Shown here: positions 8,535 through 16,168 of the stretch, in pieces
Numbering within the stretch: the stretch's first letter is position 1
Layout: the number at the start of each line of letters is the position of its first letter
Assembly (NCBI GenBank): GCA_044227705.1
Contig: JBGAWE010000003.1
Span: 1-58,174 of the forward strand
Direction: 5' to 3'
Source: JANOQP01 sp044227705
Lineage (GTDB): Bacteria > Bacteroidota > Bacteroidia > Chitinophagales > Saprospiraceae
Length of the DNA: 58,174 nucleotides
Notes under the pieces: generated by a model
What the model was told of the DNA's origin: nothing
What the model saw: only the letters and a program-made list of their open reading frames with translations
Databases searched by the model: none
Position numbers and translations under genes: made by a program

Positions 8535-11039
8535 CGCCAAAATGCTCTTGTCGTCGGGGTAAAAGTTGTCCAGCGATTTTTCCAGCCAGTCCAATGCCTC
8601 GGTTTTTCGCCCCTGTTTGGCGGCGAGGAGAGCGAAACCGTATTCGCCCCAGAAGCCCTTTTTCCGCATATCGAGCGATTTTTGGAAGGCGGCGGCGGCT
8701 TCGGTGTCGCGGTCTTGACGGAGGAGGAAGTTGCCGTAGAGATAATGGGCCTCGTCCAGACAGTACATTTCCTCCCAGCCCGACCCGCTCCTGTAAGCAA
8801 TTGCCTTTTTGAAATAAGCCTCGGCCTCGGCTAGCCGGTTTTGCAGGCGAGCGACATCGCCGAGCCATGCCCAGTCTAGGGCGAAATAGGCATCCGGGGT
8901 CGGGTCGGCGGCGAGCGATTTTTCAAAAAGAATGATGGCTTCGGGCAGGCGGTTTTGCCGGACGCGGATTTTGCCGAGGTTGAGCAGGGAAATGGTTTGA
9001 TACCACGGCAAGATGTTTTCTCCCACCGCCCGTTGGGCAAACTGTTCGGCTTTTTCAAAATCTCCCTTTTGCCCAAAAGCTTCTGTCAAATACCCTATCA
9101 CCTCGCTCCGTCCTGCAAAATCGGCCCTCCCCAAAATGGAGAGCAACATTTCAATGCCTTCGTTGACCCGCCTCATTTTGCAAATGCTCACGCCCAAAAC
9201 AGGGTTTACCGGACTCGATAGGCTTGGGTCTATGGCAACCGCCTGGCGCAGCACCCTTTCGGTTTCAGGGAAATCGCCGTCCATTATATAAATGCTGCCC
9301 CCGAGCGTGGCGTAGCCATTGAAAAGGTCGGGTTTTTCGGCAATCAGTTTTTTGCAAATCTCGACCAGTTCGTCGCGCCTTCCCTGCACCGCCCGCAGCC
9401 ACGACAACCGCCACTGCACCAGATAGGAATTGGGCAAAACCTTCACGGCTTCGAGCATCCATTTTTCGGCTAAATCCATCTGCCCCTGTGCGGATTTGTA
9501 CTCGTTGGAAATTTCCAGTGCCGGCGTGACCCAGCCCGGCGAGTGCTCAAAAGCGCGTTTGCACCAAAGCAAGAGTGAATCGGTTTGGTAAGGGGAAGTC
9601 AAATAGTACAGGTCTCCAATCGCAAAATAGAGATAGGCCGCGTCCGGGTCAAACCCAATCCCGGCCAAATATTTCCCCTTCGCCGCCCCCCGCAGCGAGT
9701 CCCGCCGCGCCGGGTCGCCCTCCGCGCCGACCATCGTCTTTGCGATTTCGTACCCCTCGAAATAGGCCTTTTTGCTTTTCAAAGAAGCCGTCATGTAATG
9801 CTTTTCGCCCAAAAGCTGGATGGCGCGGTCGAGGTAAGCCGGGTAACGGCTGTATTTTTCAGGATGAAAATACCAGTTGTTGGCCTCGTAGGGGTCGTTG
9901 TCGAGGAGGGCATTGATGGCTTGCTGGATTTCGTCCTGCAGGGCCGCCGCGTAGTTGCGCCGCAGGAGGCCCAGCATCGGAGCGGCGGAAGGACTGGCGG
10001 CCAGTTTTTGGTAAAAAAGCTCGGCGCAATCGCCCGCCGGCTCCAAAAAATCGCCCCGCCCGATGGCCGCGAGGAAGCCGTTGTGCGCCACCGAATCGGC
10101 TGCGCTGATGAACCCGCGCATCTCCGTTTTCTTGATATTGGCGGGCGGCTTCGGCGTCCCCCCGGCGACCGCGCTGCCCGTCCGCGCCAACTGGAAGGCG
10201 CGGTCGCCGAGCGCGACGGGCGTTTGCGGGTGCGGCGCGGCCTCGGCGGTCACGTGGTCTTCGAGATACCGGCCCAGTTCGAGGAGCGAGACCGAGCCGT
10301 CGCCGTTCTGGTCGGCCAGCCCGGTCAGCCCGTCGACGAGGTGGAAGCTGAACACGCCGCGCCCGCCGCCCCATTGCTCGCCCTCGAGGGCCAGTTCGTT
10401 GGCCTGGCACGACATGATTTTCACCTCGTTGGCGAACTGGCGGGCGAGGGCGGCATTGGTCGTTTGGGTGCCGTTGATGGCCGAACCGGCCAGTTTGCCC
10501 GCGTGGCAGGCATCGGTGACGAGCACGACGAGCCCCTTTTTCTCCGAAATGGTCGAAACGATGTCCTGCAAATAGCCGAGCGGGACGCACCCGCCCGCTG
10601 GGTAAGTCGTGGCGGGCGCGTCGTGGCAGAGGAGGTAGCCGTTCTGTCGAGAGGTCGTTTTTTCGATATCGCCGTGGCCGCTGAAATAGATGAGGGTCAG
10701 CCCGCCTTCCTCGGCAGTCTCGGCCAGCCCGTCGAGCGCGGCGACGACCCGCCCGGCGGTCGCGTTTTCGTTCAAAAGAAGGGTGACGTTCTCCTGCGGC
10801 AGGCTCCCGCCGGGCAGCGTGGCGAGCCAACCGGCAAAGGCCCGTGCGTCGCGGTCGGCGAACTGGAGGTCGGGGATGCTCTTGTGCTGGTAATCGGAGA
10901 TGCCAACGACGACCGCCCTCGTCGAATGTTGATGGGCGTATGCGGATTGCGGGTTGGCGACCGGGCTTGCACCTTTTTCGGTTTGCGAAAAAAGGGGGAC
11001 AGCGGCCAGCGCGAGGGCGAAAAAGAGGGCGTTCTTCAT
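8448..11039 (-). CDS. Exported caspase-fold/TPR protein, array gene 3
   Basis: 863 residues with the standard array layout: signal peptide, caspase-fold domain with His122 (IYFSGHGD) and Cys178 (TDACHAG), EF-hand loop at 243-254 (DQNGDGSVSLLE), conserved middle segment (RRNYAAAL, DPYEANNW, AYFEGYE), TPRs and a PPGWEEK tail. The last about 30 codons plus the intergenic bases and first about 25 codons of the next gene are nearly identical to the junction one gene further upstream, so the junction itself is a direct repeat. The gap to the next gene is 10 bases. No strong Shine-Dalgarno is visible, as is normal in Bacteroidota. Predicted exported cysteine peptidase or signalling protein of unknown target. 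Confidence 0.9.
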   Translation of the reverse strand: MKNALFFALALAAVPLFSQTEKGASPVANPQSAYAHQHSTRAVVVGISDYQHKSIPDLQFADRDARAFAGWLATLPGGSLPQENVTLLLNENATAGRVVAALDGLAETAEEGGLTLIYFSGHGDIEKTTSRQNGYLLCHDAPATTYPAGGCVPLGYLQDIVSTISEKKGLVVLVTDACHAGKLAGSAINGTQTTNAALARQFANEVKIMSCQANELALEGEQWGGGRGVFSFHLVDGLTGLADQNGDGSVSLLELGRYLEDHVTAEAAPHPQTPVALGDRAFQLARTGSAVAGGTPKPPANIKKTEMRGFISAADSVAHNGFLAAIGRGDFLEPAGDCAELFYQKLAASPSAAPMLGLLRRNYAAALQDEIQQAINALLDNDPYEANNWYFHPEKYSRYPAYLDRAIQLLGEKHYMTASLKSKKAYFEGYEIAKTMVGAEGDPARRDSLRGAAKGKYLAGIGFDPDAAYLYFAIGDLYYLTSPYQTDSLLLWCKRAFEHSPGWVTPALEISNEYKSAQGQMDLAEKWMLEAVKVLPNSYLVQWRLSWLRAVQGRRDELVEICKKLIAEKPDLFNGYATLGGSIYIMDGDFPETERVLRQAVAIDPSLSSPVNPVLGVSICKMRRVNEGIEMLLSILGRADFAGRSEVIGYLTEAFGQKGDFEKAEQFAQRAVGENILPWYQTISLLNLGKIRVRQNRLPEAIILFEKSLAADPTPDAYFALDWAWLGDVARLQNRLAEAEAYFKKAIAYRSGSGWEEMYCLDEAHYLYGNFLLRQDRDTEAAAAFQKSLDMRKKGFWGEYGFALLAAKQGRKTEALDWLEKSLDNFYPDDKSILAEPLFSKIKKTKRFKAMMLKNFPPGWEEK

Positions 11040-11136
11040 GTTCGGTGGTCTATTTTTCCTCCCAGCCGGGCGGGAAGTTTTTCAGCATCATGGCTTTGAA
11101 CCGCTTCGTCTTCCTGATTTTTGAAAAAAGCGGCTC
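10973..11136. repeat. Array junction repeat, type B copy 3
   Basis: Partner of 8371-8534; only a handful of differences are visible over about 160 bases. Coding identity falls off outside the junction. Confidence 0.85.
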
Positions 11137-13620
11137 CTCCTCAATCGCCCATTTGTCTAAATAGAAACTGCCCAGTGCCTTTTCCAGCCAGTCGAGCGCG
11201 GCGGTCTTCTGCCCTTTTTGGGCGGCGAGCAGGGCCATGCCGAGCGGGTAGTGCCAAGTCTTGGGGGAGATTTTCCGGGCGTTTTCAAACTGGATTTGCG
11301 CCTCAGCCGCGCGGTTCTGGTGAGCGAGGAAGCGGCCGTAGAGGAAGTGGGCGTCGTTGAGCGCTTGGTTTTGGTCAAAGCAAAAGGGGTAGGTCACGGC
11401 CTTTTTGTAAAAATCCTCTGCCTCGCGGGGCCTTTGTTGGCCAGATTTCACCTCGCCAAGAAGTGCGAGCGACCTTATTTCGACCCAATGGCGCACTCCT
11501 TCCGCTATTTCGCGTGCTTTTTCCAGTTCAGCCTCGGCCTCGTCGAGGCGGCCTTGCAGCAGCATGACGCGGCCCAGTTCGGTATGCAATTGCATCCCAT
11601 CCTCCACGTAGCCGATGCTCTCGCCCAGCAATTTTTGGAGCAATGCCTCCGCTTCTTTTAATCGCCCAAGCTTAATGAACGCCAATACCTTGATGAAACG
11701 AGGGAGCTCTTTGTCAAAGAGCAAGACACTGTCAGGGTTGGTGAACGAGAGCGCAAGCCAATACCCATAGGAGTCGTTTGGGTCCAGTTTCAAGACTTCC
11801 AGCGACGACTTTTGGGATTCCACCCAATCGTTTTGAATGGCAAACTGGGTACGCGCAAGGGTTGCCCATGCCTCCCGCAAGTCGGGCCGACGGGCGGCGA
11901 GCTCGCGGCAGATGGCGTTGGCGGCTTCCGGGTCGTTTTTCCATTGGTTCAGCCAGGCCAGCCGGATGAGGAGCAGGTAGGATTCGGGGTGGAACTCCTT
12001 CGCCCGGAGCAGCCACGCCTCTGCGCGAGGGACGTCGTTAAAAGCCGCAGTGATTGTTTCGGCGGCATCCAGATAGGGCAACAGCCAGCTTGGCGAGCGG
12101 TCGACTGCTGCTTGCATCCAAGTCAGGAACGAATCAATTTGCAAGCCCTGCCAGTCATTCAAGCTTGCCAACGAGTAGCACACATACGCCGCACTCGGCT
12201 CAACGGCCAGCGATTGGAGGTATTTGGCCTTGGCGTTGGCTCTGAACGAGTCGCGCACGACAGGTTTTTCAAAACCGGGCATATTTCTCGCCAAGTTGTA
12301 GCCCTCGAAAAACAGTTTTTTGGCCAGCAACGAGTGGTATATCGGGTGCTGTTCGCCGAGCAAGTCCATCGCTCGTTGCAGGTAGTCGGGGAACTGGCGG
12401 TACTTGGCGGGGTTGTATTTCCAATTGTCGGCCTCGTAGGGGTCGTTGCCGATGAGGGCGTTGAGGGCCTGTTGCACCTCGTCGAGCAGGGCGACGGCCA
12501 AGTTTCGCTGCATCATCCAGAGCAGCGGCTCCAGTTTTGGGTTGGCGGCGAGTTTTTGGTACAAATCCCACGCGCAGCGGTCGGCGGGTTCGAGCAGGTC
12601 GTGGGCGGCGAGGGCGTTTTTGAAATCGGCGAACTGCCGCCGCGTCGCGCTGTCGGTTTTTGCCAGCACCTCCTCTTCCAGCCCTTTCATGCCTATTTTG
12701 TCCAACCCCTTTTCGCCATGCGCCTCCTCTTCGCGGAGCAAAGCCAAGCTGGGCGCGTCCACCTGGGCGAGCGGGGTCTGCAAATCGCCCACCGTGAACG
12801 GCATCTGCGTTGCGGAGGTCTGGGCGGGCACGACATCCTGCAAATAGCGGTTTGTTTCAAAAAGATTGACGGTGCCGTCGCTGTTTTTGTCGGCCAACCC
12901 GGTTAATGCTTTGAGCAGATAAAAGGAGAACACGCCGCGCCCGCCGCCCCATTGCGGGCCTTCGGCGGAAAACTCGTTGGGCTGGCAGGACATGATTTTC
13001 ACCTCGTTGGCGAACCGCTGCGAGAGCGACATGGCCGTCGCCTGCGTGCCGTTGTTGAGGCTGCCCGCCAGTTTCCCGGCATGGCAGGCGTCGGTGATGA
13101 GGATGGTCTTCACCTGTTTTTCGGCGAGCGTGGACACGACCTCCTGCAAGTCGTGCAAATTGACCGCCCCCGCCATGTAGACGCTCGGCGGCGTGTCGTA
13201 GGTCAGCAAAAAGCCCGGCTGCCCGCGCAGAACGGACTCCACATCACCGTGACCGGAGAAATAGATGATGACCTGTTCGCCCGGCTGGGCGGTCCGCAGC
13301 AAGCCGTACAAGGCCAAGATGACCGCGCTATTGGTGGCTTTCTCATTGGTCAGCAACTGGATGTTGTCGGCAGGGACGTTGCCGCCCGCGAGCGATTGCA
13401 GCCACGCGGCAAAGGCTTCCGCATCCTTGTCGGCGAACTTCAAATCCGGGATTTGCGGCGACTGATAATTGGAGATGCCGACGACGACAGCCCTCGTTTG
13501 GTGATTGGTTGATTGGTTGATTGGTGATTGGGAGATGAGCTGTGCGCCTTTTTCGGTTTGTGAGAAAAGCGGTGCGGCGGCGAGCAGGGCGAGGATGACA
13601 AACGGAGTGTTCATGTTCAT
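11050..13620 (-). CDS. Exported caspase-fold/TPR protein, array gene 2
   Basis: 856 residues. The ATG at 13620 directly abuts the TGA of the upstream gene (zero-base gap), which suggests translational coupling. Signal peptide about 1-21, then an Asn/Gln/Ser/Thr linker encoded by a short eight-base tandem repeat. The caspase-fold domain has His124 (IYFSGHGD) and Cys179 (TDACHAG), and the EF-hand loop is at 244-255 (DKNSDGTVNLFE). The conserved middle segment (QRNLAVAL, DPYEADNW, FFEGYN) is followed by TPRs and a PPGWEEK tail. It is more diverged than the 5858/8448 pair in the TPR half. A second Met three codons in (MNMNT) is an alternative start with little effect on the product. Confidence 0.9.
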   Translation of the reverse strand: MNMNTPFVILALLAAAPLFSQTEKGAQLISQSPINQSTNHQTRAVVVGISNYQSPQIPDLKFADKDAEAFAAWLQSLAGGNVPADNIQLLTNEKATNSAVILALYGLLRTAQPGEQVIIYFSGHGDVESVLRGQPGFLLTYDTPPSVYMAGAVNLHDLQEVVSTLAEKQVKTILITDACHAGKLAGSLNNGTQATAMSLSQRFANEVKIMSCQPNEFSAEGPQWGGGRGVFSFYLLKALTGLADKNSDGTVNLFETNRYLQDVVPAQTSATQMPFTVGDLQTPLAQVDAPSLALLREEEAHGEKGLDKIGMKGLEEEVLAKTDSATRRQFADFKNALAAHDLLEPADRCAWDLYQKLAANPKLEPLLWMMQRNLAVALLDEVQQALNALIGNDPYEADNWKYNPAKYRQFPDYLQRAMDLLGEQHPIYHSLLAKKLFFEGYNLARNMPGFEKPVVRDSFRANAKAKYLQSLAVEPSAAYVCYSLASLNDWQGLQIDSFLTWMQAAVDRSPSWLLPYLDAAETITAAFNDVPRAEAWLLRAKEFHPESYLLLIRLAWLNQWKNDPEAANAICRELAARRPDLREAWATLARTQFAIQNDWVESQKSSLEVLKLDPNDSYGYWLALSFTNPDSVLLFDKELPRFIKVLAFIKLGRLKEAEALLQKLLGESIGYVEDGMQLHTELGRVMLLQGRLDEAEAELEKAREIAEGVRHWVEIRSLALLGEVKSGQQRPREAEDFYKKAVTYPFCFDQNQALNDAHFLYGRFLAHQNRAAEAQIQFENARKISPKTWHYPLGMALLAAQKGQKTAALDWLEKALGSFYLDKWAIEEEPLFSKIRKTKRFKAMMLKNFPPGWEEK
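13500..13531. repeat. Eight-base tandem repeat inside the linker of array gene 2
   Basis: On the plus strand the unit TTGATTGG recurs with one-base-shorter units at both ends, about four units in all. It encodes the Gln/Ser/Asn/Thr linker between signal peptide and caspase domain. Eight is not a multiple of three, so loss or gain of a unit would shift the frame. Confidence 0.7.
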
Positions 13621-16071
13621 TCAGTTTTTGGCCGGGAAATACTTTTTCATCAAAGCCTTGAAGCCGTCGGATTGACGGACGTTTTCAAAATCGAGGTCGG
13701 TTGACAGCGAGAAATAATCGCAGACGTTCTTTTGCAGTGCCAGCTCCAGCCATTCGAGCGATTCCCGCTCCTGCTTGGCGAGCGCGTACAGGCAGGCAGT
13801 TTGGTAGTAGGTCCACGGGTCATCGGGGAAGCGTTTCAGACCCTCGGCGATTGTCCGCTCCATGGCCTCCATGTTGCCCAGCCCCAAGTGGGCGCGGCCG
13901 ACCATGTTCATGTCATAAGGGTTGGAGAAATCGGGCAGCCGCTCCAAAATCTTCGCGAATAGGGCCTTTGCCTCCCGCTCTCGCCCCGCTTTCAGGTATT
14001 CTTCCGCGAGCAGGGCCGTCGGATAGAACTCTTTAATACCTTCTCTGTCCGCGATTGAATCAAATCTTTCCAAGGCTGCCATGACCTTTTCGGGCTGGTT
14101 CAACTTCTGGTGAATAAAAATAATATTGAGATGGGCCGCGGCAAAAAGAGGGGTGAGCTCGAGCGTCTTTTCAAAAGCCGCCAACGCTTTTTCGTACTTG
14201 CTCAGTGATATATAGTTGATGCCCAGATAGTAATGCACGGCCGGGTCCAGACCCAGCGTCAATTTCCCCGCGACGAGCAGTTCCCGTTCCGCCTCCTCGT
14301 ACCTCCCCGCCCGCCACAGTTCGGCGCCCAACAAGCTGCGGTAGTTGGGCGGCACGCTCGCCGAGTCCGACGCTATGAGGGCGCTGACTTTTTGGATGTA
14401 TTTGTCGCGGTAGCGGGCGCCGTTTTCCCCTCCGAGCATCGCCAGTTCCTGATAGGGCAGCAGGAAGGTCGAATCCAGTTCCAACGCCCGCTGCGCATGT
14501 GCCAGCCCCAGTGGGGTGTGCCGGTAGGCGTGCGCGGCGAGGTAGTGGGCATAGACCCAGTTGGGCGACAGCGCGAGGGCCTTTTCGGCACAGGCGCGGG
14601 TCTTTTCGATTTGGGAAAGCCCGAAAAAGCAGAGGAAGCCCAAGTCTACATAGACGTAGGCGGCCATGGAGTCATAGCCGAGCGCCCGCTCGAACTTGGT
14701 GATTTGGAGACGCAGCAGCGAGTCGGGCGCGAGGCCGGGGTGGTGCTGCCGACAGGTCTTTCCCTCGAAAAAAAGCTGTTTGGCCTTCAGGTGCTTGTAG
14801 AAAAAGTGATCCTCGCCGAGGATTTCCGCTGCCCGTGCCAGATAGGCCGGGATATGGTCGAACACGAAGGGCTTCGACCAGACATAGGTCGCCACCTGCG
14901 GGTCCGTTTTCAGCAGTTTGTTGGTGACCACCTGCGCCTCGTTTTGCAGCGCGGCGGCGAAGTTGCGCCGCAGGTAGCCGTGCAGCTCGGCAATGGACGG
15001 CTCGGCGACGAGGGCGCGGAAATAGTCGTCGGCGCACCTGCCGCCCGAGGCCGGGGGCATCAGCTCGCCCCGGGCCAGCGCGGCCTCGAAGGCGGCGTAC
15101 AGCTCGCGGATGCTGCTGTCGGCACGGGCCAGCGCGAGCTGCACCGTCCCCTTCGGCTCGATGGGCGTCAGGGTGGGCAGTTCGCCCGCTTTTTTGGTTT
15201 TCAAACTGGCCAGCACCGCCTGGCTGACGGTGGCCAGCGGGGTCTTCGGGTTGCCCACCGCGAACGGTATCTGGCTGTGCGGGGCGGTCTCGCGCGGCAC
15301 GGCCTCTTGCAGGTACTGGCCGATTTCGAGCAGGCTCACCTGCCCGTCGCCGTTGCGGTCGGCCAGCCCCGAGAGGCCCTCGACGAGGTGGAAGCTGAAC
15401 GCGCCGCGCCCGCCGCCCCATTGCTCGCCCTCGAGCGAGAACTCGTCGGGCTGGCACGAGAGCAGCTTGACCTCGTTGGCGAACTGGACCGCCAGTGCCG
15501 AGGCGGTGGACTGCGCCCCGCCCGTCTCGCTTCCCGCCAGCTTGCCCGCTCGGCAGGCATCGGTGAACATCAGCACCTGCACCCCCCGGTTGGAGAGGGT
15601 GGAGACGACGTCCTGCACGTCGCGGACGTTGATGCCCCCGGCCATGTAGTTGGTGGGCGGCATGTCGTAGGCGAGCAGGTAGCCGCGCTGGAACATGGTG
15701 GCCTTTTCCACGTCGCCGTGGCCGCTGAAATAGAGGACGGCGCGCTCGCCCGCCTTGCAGTCGTCGAGCAGCCAGGTGAGCGCGGCGACGATGTTGCCGA
15801 GGCGGGCCTGGTCGTTTTTGAGCAACTGGACGTGTTGGGCGGCAAGCCCGCCGCCCGCCGCCGAGCGCAGCCAGTCGGCGAACGCCTCCGCGTCGCGGTC
15901 GGCGAAGCGCAGATCGGGGATGTCGGGGCTTTGGTAGTCGCTGATGCCGACGACGACGGCGCGGGTCGTGCCGGTGACGGGGGATTGAGGAGCGGCGATG
16001 AGGGCGGCCCCCTTTTCGGTCTGCGAAAACAGCAGCCCCGGCACCAGCAAAAAGCAAATCAAGGCTCTCAT
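13621..16071 (-). CDS. Exported caspase-fold/TPR protein, first gene of the array, with DACR active-site variant
   Basis: 816 residues from the ATG at 16071; a TTG at 16077 would add two residues but the ATG fits the signal peptide better (MRALICFLLV, ending LFSQ). Caspase-fold domain with His118 (LYFSGHGD) and Cys172, but the usual His after the Cys is Arg (TDACRAG), unlike the six paralogues. EF-hand loop at 238-249 (DRNGDGQVSLLE). The conserved middle segment is present but diverged (RRNFAAAL, DPQVATYV). The TPR half differs clearly from the others and the tail is FPAKN, so this is the outlier of the family. It is the promoter-proximal member, 97 bases downstream of the SusD-like gene with a hairpin between. 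Exported cysteine peptidase-like; substrate unknown. Confidence 0.88.
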   Translation of the reverse strand: MRALICFLLVPGLLFSQTEKGAALIAAPQSPVTGTTRAVVVGISDYQSPDIPDLRFADRDAEAFADWLRSAAGGGLAAQHVQLLKNDQARLGNIVAALTWLLDDCKAGERAVLYFSGHGDVEKATMFQRGYLLAYDMPPTNYMAGGINVRDVQDVVSTLSNRGVQVLMFTDACRAGKLAGSETGGAQSTASALAVQFANEVKLLSCQPDEFSLEGEQWGGGRGAFSFHLVEGLSGLADRNGDGQVSLLEIGQYLQEAVPRETAPHSQIPFAVGNPKTPLATVSQAVLASLKTKKAGELPTLTPIEPKGTVQLALARADSSIRELYAAFEAALARGELMPPASGGRCADDYFRALVAEPSIAELHGYLRRNFAAALQNEAQVVTNKLLKTDPQVATYVWSKPFVFDHIPAYLARAAEILGEDHFFYKHLKAKQLFFEGKTCRQHHPGLAPDSLLRLQITKFERALGYDSMAAYVYVDLGFLCFFGLSQIEKTRACAEKALALSPNWVYAHYLAAHAYRHTPLGLAHAQRALELDSTFLLPYQELAMLGGENGARYRDKYIQKVSALIASDSASVPPNYRSLLGAELWRAGRYEEAERELLVAGKLTLGLDPAVHYYLGINYISLSKYEKALAAFEKTLELTPLFAAAHLNIIFIHQKLNQPEKVMAALERFDSIADREGIKEFYPTALLAEEYLKAGREREAKALFAKILERLPDFSNPYDMNMVGRAHLGLGNMEAMERTIAEGLKRFPDDPWTYYQTACLYALAKQERESLEWLELALQKNVCDYFSLSTDLDFENVRQSDGFKALMKKYFPAKN

Positions 16072-16095
16072 TGTCAACCATTTAGAAAAGAAGAC

Positions 16096-16123
16096 AGGCC
16101 GCCCCGGTCAATCGGGGCGGTCT
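16096..16123 (-). terminator. Terminator-like hairpin between the SusD gene and the caspase array
   Basis: Perfect 8-base GC arms (CCGCCCCG / CGGGGCGG, 16099-16106 and 16113-16120) with a six-base loop, extended by three weaker pairs. On the minus strand it is followed by a T-rich run (CTTCTTTTCT). It would end SusCD transcription or act as an attenuator ahead of the array. No clear Bacteroidota promoter (TTTG, then TAnnTTTG) was found between it and the array start. Confidence 0.6.
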
Positions 16124-16168
16124 GCCGGTCTATCCAAAAAACGGGGAGGGATTAGCGCGGAGGGCGGC

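Noticed and set aside
1..16071. CRISPR-associated caspase (Craspase/TPR-CHAT) system
   Set aside because: These proteins have signal peptides and there is no CRISPR array, gRAMP or Cas gene in the window.
16078..16168. Promoter for the caspase array
   Set aside because: I looked for TTTG and TAnnTTTG elements on the minus strand and found only partial matches; only the hairpin is supported.
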